Assembly (NCBI RefSeq): GCF_018332455.1
Contig: NZ_BOPZ01000001.1
Location: 62,001 to 126,000, forward strand
DNA from: Clostridium polyendosporum
GTDB taxonomy: Bacteria; Bacillota; Clostridia; Clostridiales; Clostridiaceae
Direction: 5' to 3'
Length of the DNA stretch: 64,000 nucleotides
Positions 16,213 to 24,535 of the stretch are shown here, piece after piece. The translations under genes were made by a program, and so were the position numbers. Within the stretch, counting starts at the first letter, position 1. Every line of letters starts with the position of its first letter. The notes under the pieces are model-generated. The model made no database searches. It saw nothing but the letters and a program-made list of their open reading frames with translations, and was not told the origin of the DNA.

Positions 16213-17676
16213 CTATAGTTGAGGCAGCTTATCTGTAAGCTTTAGCTCTTGTTCTAAAGCGTATGCTGCTTTTAGTATTTGACTTTCACCAAAGTGAGGT
16301 CCTATTAATTGAAGTCCTATTGGAAGTCCTTCTTTGCTAAATCCACAAGGTAGTGAAATAGCAGGAAGTCCAGCAAGGTTAATATTTATTGTATATATAT
16401 CAGCAAGGTACATTTCTAATGGATTTTCGCTCTTTTCTCCACATTTAAATGGAAGTACTGGAGAAACTGGGCTTAAGATTACGTCATATTTTTCAAAGGC
16501 TTCTTTAAATTGTTCCTTAATTTTCTTTTTAAGCTTTTGAGCTCTATTATAGTAAGCATCATAATATCCTGAAGAAAGAGCGTAAGTTCCAAGCATAATT
16601 CTTCTCTTAACTTCTTTACCAAATGCTTCAGTTCTACTTTGTTCCATTAAGTCTTCTACACCTTTAAATTCGTCAGGTCTATATCCGTATCTTATTCCAT
16701 CAAATCTAGCAAGGTTAGAACTAGCTTCAGCAGATGAAATTATATAGTAAGCAGAAAGTCCTTCTTGAGTAATTGGAAGGGACATTTCTTCAACAACAGC
16801 ACCAAGCTCTTTAAGTTTTTCAATAGAACTTTGTATTGAGGAAGCTATCTCTTCATCAAGTCCGCTTTGGAAGAATTCTTTAGGAACACCTATTTTCATT
16901 CCTTTAACGCCATCACCTAAAACACTTAAATAATCTTCTGTTATTTCATGCTTTACTGAAGTTGAATCTAATGGATCTTCTCCTTGAATAACTTCTAGTG
17001 TTAAAGCACAATCTTCAACAGTCTTTGAGAATGGGCCTATTTGATCTAAGGATGAACCAAAAGCAATAAGTCCAAATCTTGAAACTAAGCCGTAAGTTGG
17101 TTTAAGTCCTACAACTCCACAGAAAGCAGCAGGCTGTCTTATAGAACCACCAGTATCTGATCCAAGAGATAATGGGGCAATTCCAGCACCAACAACAGCA
17201 GCAGAACCACCAGAAGAACCACCAGGAACTCTATCTAAATCCCATGGGTTTTTAGTTTTCTTGAATGCTGAATTCTCTGTAGAAGATCCCATAGCGAATT
17301 CGTCCATGTTTGCTTTACCAATGATTATGGCATCTTCCTTTAGTAATTTGTTTATAACTGTTGCATTGTAAGGTGGAACAAAATCCGCAAGCATTTTTGA
17401 AGCACAGGTAGTTTTGATTCCATCAGTGCAAATATTATCTTTTATAGCTATAGGAATTCCTCCAAACTTTCCAAGAGGCTCACCGTTCTTTACTTTCTCA
17501 TCTATTTTTCTAGCTTGAGTTAGTGCTTCTTCTTCACATAAAGTGATGTAGCCTTCAACTTTTGGCTCTACATCTCTTATTCTGTTAAATAGGGAAGTAA
17601 CCACTTCTTCAGCAGTAAATTGTTTATCTAAAATACCTTTTTTTATTTCATGAGCAGTCATTGACTCTATCTTCAT
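16213..17676 (-). CDS. gatA: Asp/Glu-tRNA amidotransferase subunit A
   Basis: 487 residues of the amidase-signature family, releasing ammonia from glutamine for the GatB reaction. The Ser-cisSer-Lys triad is visible: Lys79 (IAIKDNI), Ser154 (PGGSSGGS) and Ser178 (SDTGGSIRQPA). Length and motif spacing are normal. The start ATG follows AGGTGGTGG. It lies 12 bp after gatC. Confidence 0.96.
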   Translation of the reverse strand: MKIESMTAHEIKKGILDKQFTAEEVVTSLFNRIRDVEPKVEGYITLCEEEALTQARKIDEKVKNGEPLGKFGGIPIAIKDNICTDGIKTTCASKMLADFVPPYNATVINKLLKEDAIIIGKANMDEFAMGSSTENSAFKKTKNPWDLDRVPGGSSGGSAAVVGAGIAPLSLGSDTGGSIRQPAAFCGVVGLKPTYGLVSRFGLIAFGSSLDQIGPFSKTVEDCALTLEVIQGEDPLDSTSVKHEITEDYLSVLGDGVKGMKIGVPKEFFQSGLDEEIASSIQSSIEKLKELGAVVEEMSLPITQEGLSAYYIISSAEASSNLARFDGIRYGYRPDEFKGVEDLMEQSRTEAFGKEVKRRIMLGTYALSSGYYDAYYNRAQKLKKKIKEQFKEAFEKYDVILSPVSPVLPFKCGEKSENPLEMYLADIYTININLAGLPAISLPCGFSKEGLPIGLQLIGPHFGESQILKAAYALEQELKLTDKLPQL

Positions 17677-17688
17677 CTAAGCCACCAC

Positions 17689-17976
17689 CTATTCAATAAT
17701 CTTAGGAACCTTAATAGAGGTATCCTTCATTGATTTCACATTGCTAAATAGTTTTTTCTTGTCTTCAAAAACAGTAGTTTCATCCTTACGTAATACAGGT
17801 TTTAAGTCTTCAGAATATAAATCAAGATGAATATCACTTAAATCAAATTTGTCGATGGATTCAAAGTGAGTTAATATACCTTGAAATTCTTCTGCAAGTT
17901 TCTTTGCTTCATCTTCTGTAAATTTTAATTTTGCAAGTTTTGCAATATAATTTACTTCTTCAACACTAATTCTCAT
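17689..17976 (-). CDS. gatC: Asp/Glu-tRNA amidotransferase subunit C
   Basis: 95 residues, the usual size. GatC wraps around and stabilises the GatA-GatB interface. The N-terminal motif VEEVNYIAKLAKLKFTEDE and the C-terminal segment with VLRKDE are typical. RBS is AAGGAGGAAT. It follows aspS by 14 bp, so charging and amidation are made from one transcript. Confidence 0.94.
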   Translation of the reverse strand: MRISVEEVNYIAKLAKLKFTEDEAKKLAEEFQGILTHFESIDKFDLSDIHLDLYSEDLKPVLRKDETTVFEDKKKLFSNVKSMKDTSIKVPKIIE

Positions 17977-17990
17977 TTTAATTCCTCCTT

Positions 17991-19280
17991 CTAAGGTTCT
18001 AATCTCTTCATATCTCTTGGAAGTAGAGTAGCCTCTCTGATATTTTCAAGGCCTAAAATTTTCATAGTTAATCTTTCAAGACCTATAGCGAATCCACCGT
18101 GTGGAGGCATTCCGTATCTAAAGCTGTCTAGGTAGAATGAGAAGTCATCAGGGTTTAATCCAAATTTTTCAATGTTTGACTTTAACATTTCATAATCATG
18201 AATTCTTTGACCACCAGTAGTTATTTCTAGTCCTTTAAATATAAGGTCAAAGCTTCTAGTCATACCAGGAAGATTTTCATCAGGCATAGTATACATAGGT
18301 CTCTTTGATACTGGGTATTTAGTAAGGAAAATAAAGTCACTATCATAAGTTTCCTTAACGTATTTTGAAAGTATAATTTCACCTTCTGCATCAATGTTAC
18401 CTACAGGAGATTTTTTGTTGAACTTTTCAAGTAAAAGCTCTTGTGCTTCACTTAAAGGCATTCTTGGAATCTTCACAACCTCTGGAAGAGTAATATTGTA
18501 AAGTGCAAGTTCGTCCTTACATGTTTCTCTTAGATGAGCATATAAATAATTGATAAATCCTTCTTCAACGTCCATAATGTCAAACTCATCTTTTATAAAG
18601 CCCATTTCTACATCAAGACTCACATATTCATTTAAATGTCTCCATGTGTTATGAAGCTCAGCTCTGTATGCGTGACCAATTTCAAAAACTCTCTCAAAAC
18701 CTGCACCAACCATCATTTGCTTATAAAACTGAGGGCTTTGTGATAAGAATGCACGTCTATCAAAGTAACTAACTGTAAACATTTCTGATCCGCCTTCAGT
18801 ACTGGATGATATTATTTTTGGAGTGTGTATTTCTGAAAATCTTAAAGATTTAAGATAGTTTTTAAAAGCTTCAGCAATTTCTTCCTGTACTTTAAATATA
18901 GCTCTTACCTTTGGAGCTCTTAGGCTTAAGCTTCTAAAATCCAATTGCTTTTCTAAAGAAGCTTTTTGTTTGTAGCTATTTATTTCAAATGGCAGTTTAT
19001 CATAGTGTGCCTTACCTAAAACTTTCAATTCCTTAACTTGGATTTCTACTCCTTTTGGAGCTTTTTCATTAATAACTCTTTCTCCACAAGCTTCTATGCT
19101 CATCTCTAATCTAAGATTTTCTCTAAGTTCTTTATCTATAACAAGCTGAACTATACCAGTCTTATCTCTAAGATGAATAAATGTTATTTGACCAAGGTCG
19201 TGGATTTTATGAATCCATCCTCTAACCATTAAATTAGATTCTGTACTTTTGTTAACATCACATGCAAAAGTTCTTTCCAT
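17991..19280 (-). CDS. aspS: Non-discriminating aspartyl-tRNA synthetase, archaeal type
   Basis: 429 residues from the ATG at 19280, which has GGGAGGAAAATTATA upstream. The longer open frame to 19397 would run into the T-box terminator and is not used. An N-terminal OB-fold anticodon domain (about 15-95) is followed by class II motifs 2 (about 190-220) and 3 (FAIGLERLTM). It lacks the large insertion of bacterial AspRS (about 590 aa), marking the short archaeal/AspS2 form that charges both tRNA(Asp) and tRNA(Asn). Co-transcription with gatCAB and an Asn-codon T-box supports its job of making Asp-tRNA(Asn) for amidation. Confidence 0.9.
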   Translation of the reverse strand: MERTFACDVNKSTESNLMVRGWIHKIHDLGQITFIHLRDKTGIVQLVIDKELRENLRLEMSIEACGERVINEKAPKGVEIQVKELKVLGKAHYDKLPFEINSYKQKASLEKQLDFRSLSLRAPKVRAIFKVQEEIAEAFKNYLKSLRFSEIHTPKIISSSTEGGSEMFTVSYFDRRAFLSQSPQFYKQMMVGAGFERVFEIGHAYRAELHNTWRHLNEYVSLDVEMGFIKDEFDIMDVEEGFINYLYAHLRETCKDELALYNITLPEVVKIPRMPLSEAQELLLEKFNKKSPVGNIDAEGEIILSKYVKETYDSDFIFLTKYPVSKRPMYTMPDENLPGMTRSFDLIFKGLEITTGGQRIHDYEMLKSNIEKFGLNPDDFSFYLDSFRYGMPPHGGFAIGLERLTMKILGLENIREATLLPRDMKRLEP

Positions 19281-19332
19281 TATAATTTTCCTCCCTTTTT
19301 CCTTTTCAAGTTTAAAAATAAAAATAAGTCCT

Positions 19333-19400
19333 AAAATAAAAAATCCGTCCCTATACCTATAATGGTATAAGGACGGAAATAATATCCGTGGTGCCACCTT
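19333..19400 (-). promoter_or_regulatory. Second T-box antiterminator/terminator unit of the aspS leader
   Basis: Minus strand: AGGTGGCACCACGG (19386-19399 region) is a T-box antiterminator bulge. It is followed by CCGTCCTTATACC / GGTATAGGGACGG (19345-19376) and ATTTTTTATTTT. There is no second Stem I, so this is a duplicated decision module downstream of the first. Confidence 0.85.
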
Positions 19401-19438
19401 AATTAGCGAAATATCTATTTTAGGTGCGGATGAATAAT

Positions 19439-19726
19439 AAAAAAACCATTTCTATACTTTCGTATAGGAACGGTAATATCCGCGGTGCCATCCTAAATTA
19501 GCTTTCGCTCACTCAAATTGGTACGTAACAGTATTTAACTATCCATACCTAGTCATTTTATCGGTTGACAACCGGTTAAGCCTACTCTTTACATTTCGGT
19601 TAACGTCTCAGAGGTGTTCTTCAATACAGGCATCATATTGGGCTTCCATCGTCCCCAACTCGCTTTAAATCTACGTTGTATTTACTCTCCTCGTCATTGA
19701 CTTCCAACAGTAATTTTGTCATTGAT
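19439..19726 (-). promoter_or_regulatory. T-box riboswitch upstream of aspS-gatCAB
   Basis: Minus-strand leader. Stem I shows the GAGAGTAAATACA bulge region (about 19688), the AGCGAGTTGGGGA distal part, and a specifier loop reading TTGAAGAACACCTCTGAG. At 19616-19619 the bases GAAC give two overlapping codons, GAA (Glu) and AAC (Asn). AAC is in the usual position six bases before GAG. The antiterminator TGGCACCGCG is at 19481-19490 and the terminator hairpin with a 7-T run at 19439-19472. Uncharged tRNA(Asn), and perhaps tRNA(Glu), would allow read-through. Confidence 0.92.
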
Positions 19727-19755
19727 ATTATATGATTAACATTTAAAAAAGTCAA
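19727..19755 (-). promoter_or_regulatory. Promoter of the aspS-gatCAB operon
   Basis: Minus strand TTGACT (19750-19755), 17-base spacer, TATAAT (19727-19732), immediately upstream of the T-box leader. Near-consensus SigA promoter. Confidence 0.85.
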
Positions 19756-19853
19756 CCAAATTAATTAATATTTTATAACCTGAACATATTCTAGCAACTT
19801 TCATAAAAAAAATCAATAGAAAAAGATGGTTTTTGTTATTGATCCTTCACTAT

Positions 19854-19917
19854 CATATCATAAAGTGAAATTTGACAATAGTGAAGGGTTTTGATGCCTA
19901 TTAAATTTTATTTTTAT
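19854..19917 (+). repeat. Family 1 hairpin element, degenerate copy
   Basis: CATAAAGTGAAATTTGAC, then TTTTGATGCCTATTAAATTT and TTATTT. The 5' stem arm has been replaced by an unrelated inverted repeat (CCTTCACTAT / ATAGTGAAGG, 19841-19889). Confidence 0.5.
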
Positions 19918-20049
19918 GATTGTATAGCTATATTTAACAAATGGCTTAAGAATAGGATATTTAATGGTATAAGGTATTTATGGCAAAAAGTTCAGATTAA
20001 GAATAAAATAAAGTAGCACCTGTAGAACAGAAAGAAGGAGGATATACTT

Positions 20050-20781
20050 ATGAAAAAACCTCTTATAGGAATTTTAGGAAATTTGCTATTAGTTGAAAAT
20101 GGAGTTTTTGCAGGTATGGAAAGATCTTATGTAAATAATGACTATATTGAATCAGTTAAAAATGCTGGGGGAGTGCCAATAATAATTCCTCCACTAGAGT
20201 GTATTGACGTAATAAAAGCTCAAATAAATATTTTAGACGGAGTTATCATATCTGGTGGATATGATATAAATCCATTGTTTTATGGAGATGAACCAAGAGA
20301 AAAACTGGGTCATGTTCATCCACTAGTTGATGAATTTACTGTAAAAGCAATAAAAGTAGCAGTACAGTTAGGTAAACCTATTTTAGGAATATGTAAGGGG
20401 ATACAGATATTAAATGTAGCTTTTGGTGGAACATTATATCAGGATATATCCTATATGCCCGGTGCGTTTGTTAAGCATTCTCAGAATGTTGAAAGACATG
20501 CAGCAACTCATTCAATTGAAGTAGAGAAGGGGAGTAAACTGTATCAAATCACTCAAGGAGATATTCAGGTAAACAGTTTTCATCATGAGGTTTTGAAGGA
20601 TGTGGCACAGGGATTTAAGGTTACAGCAAGGGCAAAGGATGGGGTTGTTGAGGCTATAGAGAAAGAAGGGGAAATCTTTGTTATGGGTGTTCAATGGCAT
20701 CCAGAGATGATGGCAGCCACCAATGAAAAGATGATGAAGTTGTTTGAAAGATTTATAGATGAAGCCGGTGGTAAATTATAA
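20050..20781 (+). CDS. Gamma-glutamyl hydrolase-like class-I amidotransferase (peptidase C26)
   Basis: 243 residues, PuuD-like. These enzymes hydrolyse gamma-glutamyl amides such as gamma-glutamyl-GABA. The nucleophile is Cys115 in LGICKGIQ and the catalytic His217/Glu219 lie in VQWHPE. An oxyanion region SGGYDINP is at about 68-75. The start has a strong RBS (AAGGAGG). It is a lone gene; no putrescine pathway neighbours are seen, so the substrate is not fixed. Confidence 0.85.
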   Translation: MKKPLIGILGNLLLVENGVFAGMERSYVNNDYIESVKNAGGVPIIIPPLECIDVIKAQINILDGVIISGGYDINPLFYGDEPREKLGHVHPLVDEFTVKAIKVAVQLGKPILGICKGIQILNVAFGGTLYQDISYMPGAFVKHSQNVERHAATHSIEVEKGSKLYQITQGDIQVNSFHHEVLKDVAQGFKVTARAKDGVVEAIEKEGEIFVMGVQWHPEMMAATNEKMMKLFERFIDEAGGKL

Positions 20782-20799
20782 ATATTAATATATAGAATG

Positions 20800-20870
20800 A
20801 GATAAAAGTAGCTTATTCTGCAAGTTTATTAATTGTTCATTAATTTTATATTTAAAAAGACCAGTATTGA
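20800..20870 (+). repeat. Left copy of a 71-bp inverted repeat flanking the double P-loop ATPase gene
   Basis: AGATAAAAGTAGCT...AAAAAGACCAGTATTGA. It is nearly identical, without gaps, to the reverse complement of 22293-22363 (I count about nine mismatches). The last 15 bases are the 5' arm of a terminator stem whose 3' arm (TCAATATTGGTCTTT) is at about 20988-21002, with a family 2 element in between. Confidence 0.8.
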
Positions 20871-20872
20871 AT

Positions 20873-20986
20873 GTTATAGATATACAACTTCATAACTGAA
20901 CTTATAATTCCTGAAAAAGCATTGCATGTCGAGGCTATTTTCAGGAATTGTTTAAAGACTGAAGTTGTTTCTCTTTATTAATAGCT
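20873..20986 (+). repeat. Family 2 hairpin element inserted in a terminator loop
   Basis: Ends ACAACTTCA / TGAAGTTGT, inner stem AATTCCTGAAAA / TTTTCAGGAATT around the conserved loop AGCATTGCATGTCGAGGCTA. The flanking bases AAAGACCAGTATTGA and TCAATATTGGTCTTT form the interrupted terminator stem. Confidence 0.8.
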
Positions 20987-21079
20987 CAATATTGGTCTTT
21001 ATTACTAAATTTTACACTTGATTAAGTGGTGTAGCTAAAATTTTAGTTATAAAATATAGGTTCATTTATATAGAACTAC

Positions 21080-22171
21080 TTATTTAGTTAGATCATCTAT
21101 TTTACAGTTAATCTCTTTAACTATTTCATTGATTTTGTCAAAATTCATTGAAGATATATAAATTTTTTCTAAATCATCATGTAATGATTTGGCTTTAGCA
21201 AGGAAAGAAGTACCTTCACTGATAGCTACTTTGTATCTTGAGACAATAGACTTCAATTCTTCTGAATACTTTTCGTCTGTTCCCTGAGTAATTAATTCGC
21301 TGTACATATCTATAATTTCATCAGAATCTCTAGAAGGGAAATATTCATGAGGGGCTGTAGAGTCAAAAATACATACATCTAATTCTCTAAGTATAACCAT
21401 ATCTAAACTATTAGGGTCAAAGCCACAATGATAAACTTCTACATCAAAACCTCTTTCTTCAGCTCTTTTTGCCAACTTTTTAAGTAGAGTTGATTTTCCA
21501 GAGCCAGGTCTACCTTTTATAAAATATCTTTTCGATACACTAGAAGTTAAGTTTTCAACAAAATCTCTAGCTCCTTTTGGTGTTGAACCTCCCATAAGAC
21601 GATGTTTAATAATAGGTGATTTTATTAAACTGTGATTCTGTAATAATGTATTTATTATTTCTTCTGTTAATTTATCAGCTTTTGCAAAGTCCATATTAGC
21701 AATATATATTTTTTCCCATTCATCATGAATAGTTAAGGCTTTTTCAAAAAGAGAATATGCTTGTTTATAGCATTCATTAATAAGTTGCTTTATATCAATA
21801 ATAGTATTTTTATAGTCCTTTAAATATTCTGAGTTCCAGGCTACACCTAAGTTAACATAATCTTCAATTGCGCCAGGTGCTTTAGGCTCTATAACATGTG
21901 GAGCAGTGCCATCTACTACACCAACTTTAAGTTTAGGAATTATAACTCCATCTAATGAATTATTATCTGATGAACAATGAATAAATTCTATATCGTATCC
22001 TTTATTTACCCATATTTCACCAATTTTTTTTATAAGTGATGATTTTCCTGTGCCAGGTCCACCTTTTAATATAAATATTTTATCTAGACCCTGAAGACTT
22101 GACTCAAATAAGTCATAAAAACCTTTTGCTGTATTTCCACATGTATAATAGTTTATAATTTTATTGTTCAT
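21080..22171 (-). CDS. Duplicated P-loop ATPase (PRK06851-like), function unknown
   Basis: 363 residues made of two similar halves. Each begins with a P-loop: GGPGTGKSS (37-45) and GRPGSGKST (220-228). Each is followed by a VxxxHCxxDxNSLDxVI-like segment and then by D-x-TAPH (about 88 and 270) and a helix containing (E)KIYIxxMxF. The internal repeat is clear. The family is conserved in clostridia and related Firmicutes but has no established role that I can name. RBS is GGAGAG. It stands alone, bounded on both sides by the 71-bp inverted repeats and by convergent or terminated genes. Confidence 0.75.
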   Translation of the reverse strand: MNNKIINYYTCGNTAKGFYDLFESSLQGLDKIFILKGGPGTGKSSLIKKIGEIWVNKGYDIEFIHCSSDNNSLDGVIIPKLKVGVVDGTAPHVIEPKAPGAIEDYVNLGVAWNSEYLKDYKNTIIDIKQLINECYKQAYSLFEKALTIHDEWEKIYIANMDFAKADKLTEEIINTLLQNHSLIKSPIIKHRLMGGSTPKGARDFVENLTSSVSKRYFIKGRPGSGKSTLLKKLAKRAEERGFDVEVYHCGFDPNSLDMVILRELDVCIFDSTAPHEYFPSRDSDEIIDMYSELITQGTDEKYSEELKSIVSRYKVAISEGTSFLAKAKSLHDDLEKIYISSMNFDKINEIVKEINCKIDDLTK

Positions 22172-22260
22172 TATAATCTCTCCTTAAATGTTTTATTTAA
22201 AGCTATAATATCTAATATATGAAGAAAAATTTTTTTTGTTAAATATTTCCTGAACAAGCT

Positions 22261-22308
22261 AAAAGACCAGTGTTGAGATATCGATATAATTCTCAATACT
22301 GGTCTTTT
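22261..22308 (-). terminator. Terminator after cstA
   Basis: AAAAGACCAGTGTTGAGA pairs with TCTCAATACTGGTCTTTT around a 12-base loop. It lies downstream of the cstA stop on its coding strand. Its stem is part of the right 71-bp inverted repeat. Confidence 0.8.
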
Positions 22309-22363
22309 TGAATATAAAATAAATGTATAATTTATAAACTTGTAGAACGAGCTACTTTTATCT
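22293..22363 (-). repeat. Right copy of the 71-bp inverted repeat
   Basis: Reverse complement matches 20800-20870 over its full length with no gap. Together they bracket the ATPase gene in opposite orientation. Confidence 0.8.
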
Positions 22364-22419
22364 TAGCCTCTTTATTTACTTCTAAAATATTATTTAGGGA
22401 AGAAGTTTTTTGAATTTAA

Positions 22420-23853
22420 TTATTCACCTAGAGCTTTTTCTAAGCATACTGAATTTGACTTCTTCATTTTCAGGTAGAATAAAGCAGAGAAGAATAATGC
22501 TACGGCTAATCCTACAACATTAGAAAATCCTGCCTGTAATTTAAAGCCTTCTTTTGCTTGAAGAATATAGCTTATGCTAACTGCAGTCATAAATATTGCA
22601 GGTAAAGTTGTAAGCCAGTGATTCTTTTCCTTTTGATATAGGTATACAGAGCATGCCCATAGTGTTACCATTGCATATGCCTGAGTAAGCCATGTCATAT
22701 ATCTCCATAAAACGGGAAATTCAACAAAAGTTAAAAATACTGCAATAGCAAACATAGGTATTGCTAAAACTAATCTGTTTTTAATTTTTTCTTGAGGATA
22801 TTTAAGTATTTCAGCAAGGGCTAATCGTGCACTTCTAAAAGCTGTGTCTCCAGTAGTAATAGGGCAGAAAATAACTCCTAACAGAACTAGTACACTTCCT
22901 GCTGGGCCTAATAATGTTCTTGTTATTTCGAATACTGCCCCAGCTGGACCTGCTTTTCCAAGTACTATTTTGCCTAAACCAGGAACTCCACCATAGAAAG
23001 CTAATCCTGCTGCTATCCAGATTAAAGCTACAACTCCTTCAGTAATCATTGCTCCGTAGAATACTTTTCTTCCATCCTTTTCGTTTTTTAGGCATCTTGC
23101 CATCATAGGAGATTGAGTTGCATGGAAACCTGAAACTGCTCCACAAGCAATAGTAATAAACATCATAGGCCATACGGATACATTTTGAGGATGTAAATTG
23201 GTTAAAGATAATTCTGGTATAGAGTATCCTTTAAATATTATTGATCCACCTACTCCTATGGCCATAAAGAAAAGTGCTGCTCCAAATAGAGGATAAATCT
23301 TTCCAATTATTACATCGATAGGAAGAATAGTAGCTAAGAAATAATAAATTAAAATAACAAAAATCCAAAACATTACCCCGAAAGTATTAGGTGTTAATTG
23401 TGCTAATAGCTTAGCTGGTCCAGCTATGAAAACTACTCCTACAATAACACAGAAAAATACTGTTAATACTCTCATAAATTTTTGTACTGATTTACCAAGG
23501 TACATTCCATGAATTTCAGAAAGTCCAGCACCATTATGTCTAACTGAAATCATACCAGATACATAATCATGTACTGCTCCACCTAATATACAACCGAAAA
23601 TAACCCATACAAATGCAATTGGCCCAAATAACGCTCCTTGGATTGCTCCGAATATAGGGCCAAGTCCTGCAATATTTAAGAATTGTATTAGATAAACTTT
23701 CCAAGTAGCCATAGGTATATAATCTACGCCATCTTGCATTGCATATGCAGGAGTAGTTTTATCTGCTTCTGATCCAAATTGCTTCTCAATATATTTTGAG
23801 TAAAATAAATAACCTGATATAAGTATTAATAATCCCCCTAAAAAAGTATACAT
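22420..23853 (-). CDS. cstA: Carbon starvation protein A (peptide/pyruvate transporter)
   Basis: 477 residues, almost entirely membrane-spanning helices. The family motifs are present: GPIFGAIQGALFGP near 65-78, the HDYVSGMISVRHNGAGLSEI loop, and GFHATQSPMMAR (about 245). CstA proteins take up peptides or pyruvate during starvation. The ATG at 23853 follows AGGGGG with 6-base spacing and is preferred over the upstream ATG at 23868, which overlaps that RBS. This short form (about 480 aa rather than about 700) is common in Firmicutes. Confidence 0.88.
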   Translation of the reverse strand: MYTFLGGLLILISGYLFYSKYIEKQFGSEADKTTPAYAMQDGVDYIPMATWKVYLIQFLNIAGLGPIFGAIQGALFGPIAFVWVIFGCILGGAVHDYVSGMISVRHNGAGLSEIHGMYLGKSVQKFMRVLTVFFCVIVGVVFIAGPAKLLAQLTPNTFGVMFWIFVILIYYFLATILPIDVIIGKIYPLFGAALFFMAIGVGGSIIFKGYSIPELSLTNLHPQNVSVWPMMFITIACGAVSGFHATQSPMMARCLKNEKDGRKVFYGAMITEGVVALIWIAAGLAFYGGVPGLGKIVLGKAGPAGAVFEITRTLLGPAGSVLVLLGVIFCPITTGDTAFRSARLALAEILKYPQEKIKNRLVLAIPMFAIAVFLTFVEFPVLWRYMTWLTQAYAMVTLWACSVYLYQKEKNHWLTTLPAIFMTAVSISYILQAKEGFKLQAGFSNVVGLAVALFFSALFYLKMKKSNSVCLEKALGE

Positions 23854-23942
23854 AACAATCCCCCTCATTTATTTAAAGTTAGAATATATAAGTTTATATA
23901 AATACTTATGAGATTCCATCTTTCCTGCTCTCTTTAAAGATT

Positions 23943-24000
23943 CCTGCTTCTAAACTTATCCATTTTAAAGCTTATTAAAATGGATAAGTTTAGAAGTAGG
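23943..24000. repeat. 26-bp perfect-pairing inverted repeat upstream of cstA
   Basis: CCTGCTTCTAAACTTATCC... at 23943-23968 pairs with 23975-24000 over 26 bases (one G-T pair) across a 6-base loop. It lies 90 bp before the cstA start. No T-run follows on either strand, so it is not an ordinary terminator. Its sequence does not match either dispersed family. Confidence 0.75.
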
Positions 24001-24399
24001 CGATTATTTATTATTATAATGGATTTAACTTTAATGTCAATGAAACGTTAATAAAAATATATTTAATTATATATTTTATTGATAATAAGTAAATTTTAAG
24101 GTGTATAAAATGATAAAATATCATTTGAATCCTTGTTGTAAAAGGGTTTATTCTGAAATGTTCTACTTGTTAACATGTGCAGCACACTTGTGGATGTAAA
24201 AAAGAGGTATAGTAAAACAAATTGGACTTTATTTTTAATATTTAATAAGTTTTTACAAAATAACGGGTTTTAAAAAATGTTGCTTTTACAATTTTTATGC
24301 TATAATCTTATTTAATACTTTTTTGTATATAGTATAAAAAGCCTAATATAAAATCACTTTGTTGTATAGAGTTTTAATTTTGTTCTTTTAAGAATGCAT
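24001..24399. other. Intergenic region between cstA and ilvE
   Basis: AT-rich, non-coding. I see no T-box or other recognisable leader for the aminotransferase gene, although ilvE is often regulated that way. Short TTGACA-like and TATAAT-like hexamers occur but no pairing is convincing. Confidence 0.5.
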
Positions 24400-24493
24400 A
24401 AGTTTAATCTTTAATGAATTTTAGAAAACAGTTTCGGTGTTTAATGCTTTTTTTAAAATTCTAAATTTAGCAATGAACTTATGTATCTAAATT
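24400..24493 (-). repeat. Family 2 hairpin element, diverged copy
   Basis: Plus-strand reading CATAAGTTTAATCTTTAATG, stem AATTTTAGAA / TTCTAAATT around ACAGTTTCGGTGTTTAATGC, ending GAACTTATGTATC. This is the reverse complement of the module seen at 56870-56975. Confidence 0.6.
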
Positions 24494-24535
24494 ATAAATA
24501 AACTTAAATCTAAACATATCTAGGAGGAGAAGCAA

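Noticed and set aside
24001-24535. T-box or other leader regulating ilvE
   Set aside because: No TGGNACCGCG-type antiterminator or terminator is present between 24001 and the start codon.
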